Shown here: positions 1 through 11,121 of the stretch, in pieces
Layout of the letters: each line of letters begins with the position of its first letter
How positions within the stretch are numbered: position 1 is the stretch's first letter
Assembly: GCA_023897205.1 (NCBI GenBank)
Contig: JAHWDD010000001.1
Span: 1,612,001 to 1,676,000 of the forward strand
Direction: 5' to 3'
Origin: Exophiala sp. HKRS030
Lineage: Eukaryota; Ascomycota; Eurotiomycetes; Chaetothyriales; Herpotrichiellaceae
DNA length: 64,000 bases
Position numbers and translations under genes: made by a program
The notes under the pieces: generated by a model
What the model saw: only the letters and a program-made list of their open reading frames with translations
What the model was told of the DNA's origin: nothing
Database searches by the model: none

Positions 1-924
1 CACCTGTCCTCGCCTACACCACTCGATCTGAAATCCTCCACCCCAGAAACACCAGCATATGAGTGTGAAGTGCAGCAACATCCCACCCTAGTTGAATCCG
101 ACACCCTCACACCAGTTAAACACGAATCCCCTGTCCTCGCCCCTCAACTCAACATAATAAACGCACACGCCGAAGCCGATCAATCTGATTCGATGGCGAC
201 GTACCAAAGCTTCCCAGCTGTCTCCGGTATGACACAATATCCTGCTGTGGTATTGTGTGACCTGCAGTGTCAACCGGAGACCTGGGCTTTCAAGCTGCCG
301 GCGTTCCCATGCAGTCAAACCAACAACTTTGGCCTGAGTTACCTCCTTCAAGTCTTCCAGACCTTGACGATATTTCAAACCTTCTCAACGACAACGCTCT
401 TGCCAATCTACAATCTATTCCAGATTTTGGCACAGAAATTGTCAATGACCTCGACGGAACAGGATTTCTCTTCCATCCTGAACAATTTCCCACTGATTCA
501 TTGTTTGATTTCGATGCCTTCGACACCGACCAGACCAGCGGTTTTCCGCATGAAGCTTCTGAGCCGACTACTCGCATGCAGCCCACACATGGCGCGCCTA
601 TTACTGGCAGCGACAGACAGGGCTTTGCAGCAAGTGGTTAGCGAAGATGGTTTCGCCGAAGACCCTGACCGTCGGTGGACATGGTCGAGTCTGATGACAA
701 TCAAGTGGACCATCGTGAGGTTGGAGAAAGAACATCGCAAGATACGACGACAGGTCTGGGCGAACGAGAATGAGAATGACGGCCTTACAGAATCGAAGAT
801 TATGTCTGGCGTTGACTACCGGGCAGTAGCCAGGAATTCACAATTATGGCGAGTGACCGCTAGTCCGGATTGTACTATTACTACGAGAAATGATGGTTGG
901 GTGCCTACTCAAGAGGTTCATTAA
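1..924 (+). CDS. 3' part of an unrecognised gene, acidic middle and helical C-terminus
   Basis: The gene is open from the first base of the window, so its 5' end is missing. The best reading joins 1-226, 268-540 and 611-924, which keeps one frame and gives about 270 residues to a TAA stop. The implied introns are 227-267 (GTATGA...CTGCAG, 41 nt) and 541-610, whose GTTTTC donor is weak. The middle exon is rich in Asp, Leu and Phe (for example DLDDISNLL and SLFDFDAFDTD), as in acidic activation regions. The last exon is helical and basic (KWTIVRLEKEHRKIRRQV). A fungal transcription factor of the Zn2Cys6 or AflR-like kind would fit, but no DNA-binding domain lies inside the window, so this is a guess. 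If the second intron is wrong, the middle exon runs to a stop at 641. Confidence 0.45.
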   Translation, partial: HLSSPTPLDLKSSTPETPAYECEVQQHPTLVESDTLTPVKHESPVLAPQLNIINAHAEADQSDSMATYQSFPAVSGMTQYPAVVLCDLQCQPETWAFKLPAFPCSQTNNFGLSYLLQVFQTLTIFQTFSTTTLLPIYNLFQILAQKLSMTSTEQDFSSILNNFPLIHCLISMPSTPTRPAVFRMKLLSRLLACSPHMARLLLAATDRALQQVVSEDGFAEDPDRRWTWSSLMTIKWTIVRLEKEHRKIRRQVWANENENDGLTESKIMSGVDYRAVARNSQLWRVTASPDCTITTRNDGWVPTQEVH

Positions 925-1266
925 ATTGGCCCTTTTCTAGATACATGAGAAATCAAAAGCAAATTTTAAATACTGTAACGAAATAATCTTCATCATCGGT
1001 GCATTATGCGAGTTTAACATTGACTCTCGTTCGTACTCCGTGCAAATTGATAAATGTGTTTTTCGCCACCAGGCAACTGCATATGTTGATGGACCGAGCG
1101 TAGTGATGATTTTTCGCTAAGTACACGTGATCATCTCTTTTCTCTTGGCATTGCCCGCGTTTGGAGAAGTCGCGGTAGGAGTGAAAGTCCCAAGTGCAAA
1201 GCGCGACTGATGAGGGCATCGTCTCGTCGACATCGAGCGAGGTGAACCGCTGACGACGCCGCAGTG
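925..1266. other. Spacer upstream of ARP9
   Basis: I see no gene here. It holds the 3' flank of the preceding gene and the ARP9 promoter. It carries one copy of the recurrent intergenic motif (TACTCCGTG, about 1034). Confidence 0.5.
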
Positions 1267-3640
1267 ATGCCTCCATTTAAAGATGAGCATGTGCTCGTAG
1301 GTACTTTCTGTGCGCTTGCGCCTGCACTTGGCTGATTTTGAACACAGATCATTGCTCCGGGCTCGTATATCACCTCGGCGCAACTAGGTCTGCCCGAGTC
1401 GTTCACTCCTCCCCGCTACCGATTTCCCAGTCGTATGTTTCCAGGCGCAAATCCTGGAGAATGGGAACCCACCAAAATTCGATCAAAACTCACAACCAAG
1501 AGGAAGGAGGCCCCGCAACAACCACAATCTACCCAGAATGGGGAGACGAAAGTTCAGCGACCTGCAGCTGAGCAGACGCAAGACCTACTACCTACGACTG
1601 AGCAGCCTGTCGCATCTTCAGTAGAGGTCGATCAACCGCAAACTAAGAGCGATGAGACCTCTGGTCAAACAGTTACGGAGAAGGCTGAATCTCAAGACGG
1701 TCAAAGCGACGCTGTTCCTCCTGTCGAAGCCGAACCACCAAAACCCGAACAGCCTTCTGAAGCCGTCCCTTCAGCCGATGTGGAAATGGTAGAGGCGCCA
1801 GCGGAAGCGAAAGATTCATTACCCGAAGCTCCAAAGCCAGACACTGACATGGCTGAAGCACCATCCCAAGAAGAACCCAAACAAGAAACCCCTTCCGCAC
1901 AAGAAGCAATAGAAGCTGCAGCGTCCGAACCAGATACGGATATGAAAGAGGCAGCAGAAGAGGTGGAGGAAGAGACGATTGAGCATGAAGACGACCCCTA
2001 TGCTACGGAAGGTGCCGTCTATCCCATCGTCGAGGGTCGCATTGAGAATTGGCCTTGCTTCTTCGCACTCCTCTCGCATATCTACAATATGGTGTCTCCT
2101 CCTTTCCACAGCCCCGTTTTATTCGTCTCACAACCTTGCTGGTCCGCAAGGGATAATGAGATGATCACTCAGTTTGTTTTTGAGAACTGGAAAATCCCTG
2201 CCTTTTGCCTCATGGACGCTGCTCTTACCGGAACCTATGCCTATGGTATCCCAACCGGACTTGTCGTTGACATTGGCTACGAAAAGTGCGACGTAACTGC
2301 CGTGACGGAATTCCAGGTCAACGACATTGGCCGGGGAGCAGGCCTGCGTGGTTGCGGTGGACAGACTATGACTAAAAGGTTACAGCAAGTGCTAGAGAAA
2401 AAGGGCTTCACAGAAGACATGGCGGAGCAGCTAAAGAAGAACCCCATATGCGAGATCCTTCCTGCAGGAGTAGCCTACCCGACCGCGTCGCCAAGTGCCC
2501 CAGCTCCTAACCCAGCAGCTGCAGCTTCCACGGGTGCATTAGACTCCGGATCGAATGCCAAGGATGAGGACGGGTTAAGACCTGGCCAGGCGCCCCGTGG
2601 TCCCGGAACAGGCACCGTAGTGGGTGAAGAGGGAGGTAATGGCGAGGACGATGATAATGAAGGTGTGCTTGACGTGGCCGCGATTGTGGCCCGTGATAAT
2701 GCCGCGGAGCTTCTGGCAAAGCGTGAGAAGGAGAGAGCCGAAAAAGCGGCCGCAGCGAAGAAAGGGGCCGCTGCAGAAGCACCAAAACAAATGCGCCTGA
2801 GAAATTCTGAGAGGGAACGTGCAACATTCACCTATATCGAGTACCTACCACGCGATGATTCCGACAATGTCGAACCCGTTAGTCGGCGGAAGAAGCGTGA
2901 AGTCGAGGTTGGAATTGAAAGATTCATGGCTGCAACGCCTCTTGCTGGATATGCAGAAGGTTTGATTGACACGATCGCAGAGGCAATTCACCACGCCGTT
3001 CTGAGTGTACCTGATATTGCTATGAGATCGGCACTGTGGGACAATGTGATTGTGGTTGGAAATGGTAGCCGTGTCAGAGGTTGGTCGTTCCCATTTCGTC
3101 TCTTGATCTTCACTGACTTCTCCAGGTTTCACATCCAGTCTGGTCTCGATACTCAATTCACGTTACGTCCTATCTCCTTCTACTGCCACCATATTCACTT
3201 CGGAACTACCATCAAATTTCACCACACCGGTAGCCACCCCAGGTACTAATACACCAATACCGGGACAAGTTGGCCAGCAACTCCATCACCCCGGCGGCGG
3301 TGTCAACCCATTGCTGGTTGCAGCGACCAAGAACATGATGCAGCCGAATCAACATCTCCAGATTCCAGGACAATTACCACCTGGCCAGGATCAAGGTATG
3401 GGTTATCATCATCGCGGCTTCAGCCAATCGCCCACGTCTGTCAAGACAGTCAAGATGCCAGAATACTTTCCTGAATGGAAGGATCCTCACGTTAGTGGCA
3501 TGGAAGAGGCGGCATTCTTGGGCGCTCAGGTCGCGGCCAAGGTTGTTTTCATCGTAGATCAAGGAAACAGCAAGGGATTTCTCACTAGGACTGAGTATAA
3601 TGACCTTGGCCCGGCGGGAATTCATGAGTGTGCTTTATGA
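1267..3640 (+). CDS. arp9: Actin-related protein 9, SWI/SNF and RSC subunit
   Basis: Three exons (1267-1296, 1348-3079, 3126-3640) encode 758 residues. Intron 1 (51 nt) is GTAGGT...CACAG and intron 2 (46 nt) is GTTGGT...CTCCAG; both preserve the frame across conserved Arp9 sequence. The N-terminus reads MPPFKDEHVLIIAPGS and then QLGLPESF and RYRFPSRMFP, the typical Arp9 start. An acidic Glu/Pro-rich insert (about residues 60-210) precedes the actin-fold core, which contains VLFVSQPCWS, GLVVDIGYEKCDVT and VVGNGSRVRG. A second Ala/Lys/Glu-rich insert lies near the middle. The C-terminus carries KMPEYFPEW and AAKVVFI. Arp9 is known to pair with Arp7 (or its Arp42 counterpart) on the HSA helix of the remodeler ATPase and is not thought to use ATP hydrolysis. 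It acts in the nucleus. It converges on the GNAT gene downstream. Confidence 0.92.
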
Positions 3641-4007
3641 TGACGGGTTGTACATGGGAGTTTATGAAGGCTCTAGAAGCGTGGGTTTTGTGTCTTGCAA
3701 GATATCCCACGACTGGGTAGATATGCCTTTTGGCAGGCGGCGAGCATGAGAAGGAACAGCGCAAGGATTTTACCCTGTATCAGTATTTTCACTATTGAAG
3801 GTTCGACCTTGAGTAGTCAGACTCTAGGTTGTCATCACCGGGGGGGGGGATTCTCTGCTTATGGAGTGGTGGAGTATAAATAGATATTCAGGTGGAGAGT
3901 TCCAGACCGCGTTGGGTTGAGCATGGTGTTGTTGTTATTGCTGTAGGGTTACACAAAAAACATTGATTTAGAGAGGACTTGTTATATCTGTGAGACTGTG
4001 ATGTTGT
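3641..4007. other. Convergent 3' spacer between ARP9 and the GNAT gene
   Basis: This is non-coding and presumably holds both 3' UTRs. A run of G residues near 3841-3849 is the only notable structure. Confidence 0.5.
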
Positions 4008-4518
4008 CTAGTTTGTGACGAGGTACATGCCATAGATGTGGAGAATGTGATGTTCTCTGATCTTGCCGGCGAGAAAGACTGGACGGTCGTTGAGTTCGAA
4101 CACGCCCCGTTTCACCATGTCCGTCTTGTCCATGACCCTCAAGCTGGGAGGGTTCTCCGCATTGACTATGGCCCGGACGTAGACTTTTGTGAATGGGGGA
4201 TTCCACAGAGACGTGGACTTCCTGCACGACGCGAACACGGCGTTGACGGATTCGGTCGCGTAACCTTTGCCCCAAGCACCCGGAAGAAAAGAGTAAGCCA
4301 GTTCGACGACCAATGCGGTTTCGGAAGCGACGGGGCTGAGGTGTTCCGGTAGGACGAGGTTGCGGGAGTCGACGTGGACCAAGGTGACGAGACCGATGAA
4401 GGAGGAGGAGGAAGAGGAGGACGACGACGTTTTTGTCGGTTCAGGGGTCGCTGTTTTCTGCCGGTCGTCAGTGATTTCGTGGACGGCGTAGGCGATTCGG
4501 TATGCCTTTCTTTTCTCA

Positions 4519-4556
<38 letters not shown>

Positions 4557-4878
4557 CGTGTCTGTGTGGTCGTCGACCGTAGTAGTAGATTTGACAGGTA
4601 AAAATCCTTGTATGAACTTTTCGGTATCTCCTGAAGTCTTGGATCGAGGTAGAATACTTCCGGAAAATTAGTATACTCGGCCGTGGGGAAAAAGCATTCA
4701 TGGTTTGTGTCGTAAAACACAAGGCATTGTGAGGTTGTGAATTTCGATGCTCTTACCTCCACCATGTTGATTTCTCGTCACTCCTCAATTGATGTATACA
4801 TTCGAATTCCGGACCACCTTTTTCCGCAGATGTGACCAAGGTCAATTTGAGCCTTGGAGTTGTGATGGTAGTTTCCAT
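4008..4878 (-). CDS. GNAT-family N-acetyltransferase with a poly-Asp insert
   Basis: Two exons, 4878-4757 and 4656-4008, encode 256 residues. The 100-nt intron has a consensus GTAAGA donor, a TACTAA branch site and an AAG acceptor. The start codon at 4878 is chosen because it yields a typical opening (TPRLKLTLVTSAEKG, then FECIHQLRSDEKSTWW). The C-terminal half has the acetyl-CoA-binding signature LPGAWGKGYATESVNAVF (Q/RxxGxG/A-like) and a VYVRAIVNAENPPSLRVM segment, where the Asn and Ser of the GNAT motif B region are recognisable. Between them lies a run of 11 Asp encoded by GAC repeats, and then a Ser8 run. The family transfers acetyl from acetyl-CoA to small amines or protein N-termini; the substrate cannot be read from the sequence. 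The closest type is Acetyltransf_3 (RimJ/RimL-like). Confidence 0.82.
4519..4549. repeat. GTC/GAC trinucleotide tract inside the GNAT gene
   Basis: About ten GTC units on the + strand encode the poly-Asp run of the acetyltransferase on the minus strand. Length polymorphism between isolates would be expected. Confidence 0.9.
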
Positions 4879-5727
4879 TTGTGTGGTTTTCCTCCAGAAG
4901 TATGGAGAGAGGTGAGTGTCTGAAGTCGACCTAGCTACGAGTATCCCTTGTGATTCTCAAAATGAGGTGCGGAACCATATAAAACGCAATACTCCGTGAT
5001 GAAAAATATATAGACATCATCGTGCCATCTTATTGTGTGGTATGTACGGATACTCGTAGACATAAGAATTGACACGCCCTGTAGTGACTTACGGTGGTGG
5101 TAGTATCGGAGTAACAATGGACGCCTTATGGCATTGACGTACCGTAGTAAATAGCAACTTGTTGTGTCTGTGTCGGTTACATTGTTGTGTTTTAATACGA
5201 TACAAAGGGTCGGTATGGAGTGTATGAGGTATCATCGCATGTCTTGGCATATTAGTCATCATCGACTTCACACAGGAACAGGGGCAGGCATCGTGTACGG
5301 AGCACAAGTCCAAAGACAACGACCAGTCGATACAGAGATGATGATTGATGGCCGATGGGATATTGTTCCTTGTACCACTGAGTTGATTCCAAGTACTCCA
5401 CATACACAACCACTCTACTCGTACATCAAATACTTCGTACCTCTTGTACTGTACATAGACTCGGGTCATACTTCAATCCCCGAATATTGGGACCCAGTTC
5501 GTAACTCTGCAACACGGAGAATAGCCGATGAACCCCACCAACAACCCTCCTCTGGCCCCCCCCCGTGTCCGAGGTATAAGTGACATACTCCATGGGATGG
5601 TTTGTGGGCAACTACATACATACTACTTGTATATCTGTTAAGACCTTGTTCCTGATCTATCTTTGTGGCTGCAACAACAACAACATCGACAACCCCCGGC
5701 AGACTCTTGCTCCGTCGTATATCGACA
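4879..5727. other. Divergent promoter region of the GNAT and CoA-transferase genes
   Basis: There is no convincing gene here. Open frames at 5164-5583 on + and 5089-5469 on - have no family likeness and random-looking composition. It contains a copy of the recurrent motif (ATACTCCGTGA, about 4989). Confidence 0.5.
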
Positions 5728-7548
5728 ATGTCTGTCGTACCGGAGTTCTACGCTCCTAGGACATTTGCGAGATTAGCCAAATCAACAAACACTCTCAAAG
5801 TTACTACTACTACGCCATGGAATATACAGATATACCCAAAAAACACGTCAAGTCGTCACCGTCGGTCATTCAATACCAGACAATATCTCGGACGGCAACA
5901 GCAGCAGCCGTCTCAAACTAATGACACACGACAACCGAGTCCGAAACATACATCCAAAGTATTCAAAAGTGCCGACGACGCTGTGGCCGATATCAAAGAT
6001 GGTACAACCATTCTAAGTGCAGGGTTTGGATTGAGTGGTGTCGCAGGTGAGTTTTGAGAAATAACTGTACTTGGAAGATTTGCAGTCACTTAAGCCCCCT
6101 CCCCCTTTGATCATTCTTTTTTTTTGTTTTGCTGACGTCTTATTCCGTCTCTCTCTTTTCCGCCTTCAGAAACCTTGATCGACGCCATCCGCAAAAAGGG
6201 TATACGCGACTTGACCGTGGTTTCCAACAACGCCGGGGCGGGAGAGTACGGTCTGGCCAAACTCACGTCCACCGGGCAAATCTCCCGGATGATCGTGTCG
6301 TTCATCGGCAACAACAGATCCCTGGGTCAACAGTACCACGACGGCCGGGTGGCCATCGAACTCTGCCCGCAGGGGACCATCGCCGAACGCCTCCGGGCCG
6401 CGGGGGCCGGCATCCCCGCCTTCTTCACCGGCACGGGGACCAGCACCCTCATCGAGACCGGGGAGATCCCCATCCGGGTCGGACCCAGGGACCCCGCCAC
6501 CGGCAAGCACGCCGTCCTGGAGCCCGGCCGACCCCGCGAGACTCGAATCTTCGGCGGCCGGAGGTACCTCATGGAGACGGCCCTCGGGGGGGACGTGGCC
6601 ATCGTCCGGGCCTGGAAGGTCGACGAGGCCGGGAACTGCGTCTTCCGGAGCACCACAAAGACCTACGGGGTGCTCATGCCCAAGGCCGCCCGCCTGGCCA
6701 TCGTGGAGGCCGAAAATATCGTCCCCGTCGGGTCCCTGGACCCCGACCAGGTCGACCTGCCGAGCATCTACATCGACCGTATATGCCCCGCCACGAGCGA
6801 CAAACACATCGAGAAGCTCGTGCTCGCCCCGTCGTCCGAATCAGACCCGGCCGGGGTCAATGAGCCCGACGGCGGCGAGGCCGCCGCGCGTAACCGCATC
6901 GCCCGCCGAGCCGCCCTCGAGTTCAAGGACGGCATGTACGTCAACCTGGGGGTCGGGATCCCCACGCTCGCCCCCAGTTTCTTGCCGGCCTCCACGAAGG
7001 TCTGGCTGCAGTCGGAGAACGGCGTGATCGGGATGGGCCCCTACCCGCGCACCCGGGGCGAGGCCGACCCCGACACGATCAACGCCGGCAAGGAGTCCAT
7101 CACCCTCGTCCCCGGGGCGAGCACCTTTGACAGCGCCGAGAGCTTCGGCATGATCCGCGGCGGCCACATCGACGTCTCCCTGCTGGGGGCCCTCCAGGTC
7201 GGCGCCGGCGGCGACCTGGCCAACTACATCATCCCCGGGAAGGCCTTCAACGGCATGGGCGGCGCCATGGACCTCGTGAGCGACCCGGACCGCACCAAGG
7301 TCGTCGTCTGCACCTACCACTCCGACAAGGACGGCCGGAGCAAGATCGTGGACCGCTGCGACCTGCCGCTCACCGGCAAGAACGTCGTGTCCACCATCAT
7401 CACCGAACTGGGGGTCTTCCAGGTCGACCGGAAAGGCGGTCGGGGCCTGACCCTCACCGAGACGGCCAGAGGCGTCAGCGTCGAAGAGATCAGGAAGAGG
7501 ACCGCGGCCACTTTCACCGTCGCCCAAGACCTCGGCACGATGGAGTAG
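5728..7548 (+). CDS. Succinyl-CoA:3-oxoacid CoA-transferase, mitochondrial
   Basis: Two exons (5728-6046 and 6170-7548) give 565 residues. The 123-nt intron has a GTGAGT donor, a GCTGAC branch site and a TTCAG acceptor. The start is the first in-frame ATG after an upstream in-frame stop at 5653. The first 85 or so residues are rich in Ser, Thr, Arg and Gln, with few acids, as in a mitochondrial presequence. The enzyme moves CoA from succinyl-CoA to acetoacetate (ketone-body use) or to related acids. The alpha part shows TILSAGFGLSGVAETLIDAI and TGTGTSTLIETG. The beta part has NLGVGIPTLAP and the SENG motif (QSENGVIGMGP), whose Glu at about residue 389 is the catalytic residue that forms the CoA thioester. 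Exon 2 is strikingly GC-rich (C or G at most third positions) compared with exon 1. Confidence 0.93.
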
Positions 7549-8098
7549 ATCATGAAGCCTCTCCGAGACACAAAACAACTTGGCCTTGAAACCATGAGCG
7601 CCGCATTGCACCGCACTGCACCCCTCGTGTCCCCAACGAAAGCGAAACTGAGGTCCACGTGTGCGGAGAGTGTATATTGACAATCGCCGACTTATGGCCA
7701 ACATGAACCAGAGACAGCCGACATACAGCACGAATCGGTGACAAGTCAACAATCACAAGATATATGACTCTACCATCTTATTGGATTCAGAGAGGAGATG
7801 ATTCCCGTAGATATGGACTCAGGCCTGCTTTTGTTTCTTTCATAACATAGCATAAGGGTGCGGGGATTACTTGTCACGTAACATAGATGCTAGTACATAC
7901 AAGGATACTTTACTTTGGACAGGTCGTATGTATTTCCCTGCGTAGACGCTCTTTAAATACGCCTATGTAGACGTCTCGTAAGGACACTATGCTCTGCATA
8001 GGTAGTATATGTATACCCCTTGTAGGGTATCATGACGTTGCTCGATACTTCTCACAAAGACGTGATATCCGCTACTTGGGGTAGAATGGCCTTCCTCC
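7549..8098. other. Convergent 3' spacer
   Basis: This region holds the 3' flanks of the CoA-transferase and the S10 carboxypeptidase genes. It is AT-richer than the flanking coding sequence and I see nothing else in it. Confidence 0.5.
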
Positions 8099-10154
8099 TC
8101 ATAGCGCATCAATCCTTCCCAACAACCACTGTAAATGACGATATGAACTCCGTGGTTGGAACTGAGGTTGCATGTGCCCACTGAGATAGGTCTGTGCCCA
8201 CATGAGTCCTCGTTCAAAGTGTTGAATACCCATGATCCCTTGAGAAGGTCCATCTAGACCCTCGAATCCACTAGACACAAAGACCTCTTGGTACTGGATA
8301 TCCGGAATGTTGATCGTGATGGTCTTGGAAGGTTCGGTCTGAAACCCGAGTTTGCCGTTCCACGTCATGTTCTGGATCGCCAGGAGTGTGCCATTGGTTA
8401 AGACTTCGAGGTCGAGATCACCGTTTGACCTGATAGTGTGAAACCGGTACGCGTCAGTCATCTCAAATATTAGATTTTGGAACGATCAAGGTAAAACATT
8501 GGACGTGGGAACGGGATGAGAAACAGAAAAAAAGAAGAGGAAATGGGGGAAAAGGGGCCAAAAAGGGGGAAACCAAAACTTACACCAGCACACGATTTGT
8601 CGCCTCAATAACTCGAGGAAGGACCTTTTGAATCGGATCTGCACTCAGATCGTTCTCGTCTTCAGGACCACTATCTTCGGCAACAAATACGGGTCCCGTG
8701 CAGAGTTCCCAATCGGCGTTGGCGGGCGCGTGCATTGCCTTCTTGACGTCGGTGCGGTTGAAATAAGGCGGCAATCCCGGATATGAATAGATCAAGTCAG
8801 AGGGAAAACCAAGTGGGTCACTAAGGATCGGACAGGCAAGGTTTGGTGAGTACACGTTAAAGCACGGGTTGACAGAGTATGCCGTGTCGTAGACATTATC
8901 CCACAGGTCGCAGTCCGGATCGGCGGTGGTGTTGAGATACGTCACCGGTTGTGTGCCGTTGGGCGGGAAATGCATATAATCTTCGCGATATTGTGCATAA
9001 CCACATTTCTTGTCCATGTCGGCGAGCATCGAAACGTACGAATCGTTGAAACCCATCATGTTGTTGTTCTTTTTGATCCATGGGTATACGGACAAAGCAT
9101 TTGCCGTTGGCCAAGAGCCGATGCAAGGATCATAAACAAGTGCACCTAGCAGGAGTGAATATCGTGTCAGGACCACCTCGAACAGCTCGCTAGGGGTGTT
9201 GTTAACTTACCCGAGACATTGAAATGGGTCGTGTCGTTCTGGTCAAGCATTGCATTTGCGACATACGGTACATATCTTCCAGCATATGATTCTCCAGTGA
9301 CATAGATCGAGTAGTTGCTGATGTTAAAGATCGTCTGGTGTAGTTGTAAGTTTGCCAGGCCCCAGTTTCGAATCTTACCACCATGACAAGTACAAGTCTT
9401 ACCTGGAAGTTCTTGAAGAACTTGACGAACTCTTCCGCCGGCTCTTCTTCATTTGTGGCGGTGGCTTTTCCCGGAGAGAAACCAACTCCGATAGGGTACT
9501 CGACCCAAAGCATATTGGTCAGATTCACCCTGTTCTTGTATCAGCACTGTGCAGTTGTGTCCACGAGGTCAAAGTCTCGCCTATTTCAGAGGAGATCTAA
9601 AACCAGAAGAAAGAAACTTACCAGGAATAGGGATTGATAGTTGGAGAGTATTGACCCCAGCTCCACTGGATCCGGCCATTCTCTTGCAAGAAGGCTTCTA
9701 ATGAGCTGCATCCGGGTCCTCCATTGAACCAGATGGTGATTTCCTTGACTGGTGATCCCACCCGAGGCTGGAAAACAAAGAACATACCTCGACTATCATC
9801 AGACATGTTCAGAGGAATGATACCGCTGTAAAGCTCCGTCATGAAGCTTTGTGGGACATCAGGGAGTGATTCCACAAAGTATTCTGGTTTGTCCCAAGGT
9901 CAGCGTCTTTGAAAGCACTAACCAGCCTGTACTTGAAAAGGGTAGCTCATTTGAATCTCACTTTTGGTCTTGTTAGTATAGTATAATGGATCATTGGTCG
10001 CGGTAGTGTCCCGTCCGAGTAAAGCACGAGCCCTCATCTCTGCCATTCCCTGAGGCGTAAAGCCTCTTCGATGTGCAACATCACGACGTGCTGAACCTAG
10101 GACGAGAAGGCAGCCGCAGAGCAGTAGGAGATGATTCAAATATTGAGGCTTCAT
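8099..10154 (-). CDS. Secreted serine carboxypeptidase, S10 family
   Basis: Six exons on the minus strand: 10154-9923, 9883-9622, 9529-9403, 9334-9211, 9145-8584 and 8429-8099. They encode about 545 residues. The introns are 39, 92, 68, 65 and 154 nt, mostly with GTAAGT-type donors. A hydrophobic N-terminus ([14 protein letters not shown]) is a signal peptide. Family marks are [14 protein letters not shown], the nucleophile motif [11 protein letters not shown] (Ser about 223), the Asp motif NGDLDLEV (Asp about 442), [19 protein letters not shown], and the His motif [10 protein letters not shown] (His about 521). Several N-x-S/T sites fit a glycosylated secreted or vacuolar enzyme. The reaction is removal of C-terminal residues from peptides at acid pH. 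It converges on the CoA-transferase gene. The first intron is unusually short. Confidence 0.9.
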
Positions 10155-11121
10155 GGCTCCTCGAGAGTGGATGACTAGCTTCGAGAAGAAGAGCTGGCGT
10201 TGGAGTAAGATGCAGACCTCAAGCTACTTATGTGATCTAGCGAACACCCGTGTAATGCCTTCCGATGGGGACGCGACCCAATGCCATGATGTAGCGTCGG
10301 ACAGGTATGCTGATTCATGCGATAGCTGTAGCCTGAACCGAACCACATCCAACCGGATGAGCGCGATAGAAGCGAGTTCTGGAGAGTCTAAATAGTGTAA
10401 CCCACAAAAGCTCTTCTTGCCGAGGAAAGTATGGGTGCTGTAGATGCCCATGGGCTTATCTGGTCGCTGCACCGCGATACTGAACTAGACAACCACTATA
10501 CGTCACCAGAAATGCGGAAAAGAAGAGATGTCGCAACATAGCACGCCTGAGTGCCAGGCAGCCAGACCCCCGCATCAGGAAGATTGTGGAAGCTGTCAGG
10601 TACAGCAGCGTCGACTGATAGCAAGAACTTATCCTCGAAAACTTGCCATTGGTCCCTTGGAGGAGAAGGATATGTGACCAAGCTAAGGTATGTAGCCATG
10701 TGCCAAATGATGCTAAGCCTCGTGGCGTCAACGCTCGAATGCTGGTAGCGGCTTGTTATAAGCAAGCTTGGCCGGGAATCCTCGACCTGGAGCTTCATCG
10801 TCCGCGGCCAGAAGGTTGAACGATGAACTGATAAGAAAGTTGTATCTTTACAAGACCATGACAGGAAGCCCGGTTAGGTGACATCGCGCTGATAACTAGT
10901 GTCGATCTGGTAAAGCACATATCATCTTGGCTGCAGTTCAACGTCATGCGGAGAGAGCCAGGACGGACCGGCAGCCCCGGATACGGATATATCGAGATTA
11001 TTGGCGACGACGATATGGATATGAACGAACTTCTAGAGATGTGTTTAGATGTCAATTTTGTGTTAGAAGCAAGGGAAGTACATGATCCACTCGCAGCCAT
11101 GCAAAGGGACTTTTCCGCAGG
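10155..11121. other. Spacer between the S10 peptidase and the Ca2+/H+ exchanger
   Basis: It holds the peptidase promoter next to 10155 and the 3' flank of the exchanger gene. Open frames around 10456-10798 and 10946-11179 resemble no family and I do not call them genes. Confidence 0.45.

Noticed and set aside
5089..5583. Opposed frames between the GNAT and CoA-transferase genes
   Set aside because: No ATG-supported, family-like or spliced reading; composition fits a divergent promoter.
6841..7752. 303-codon open frame antisense to the CoA-transferase
   Set aside because: It is the mirror of a very GC-rich coding exon, where antisense stops are rare; composition is Gly/Asp/Ala/Val repeats with no family likeness.
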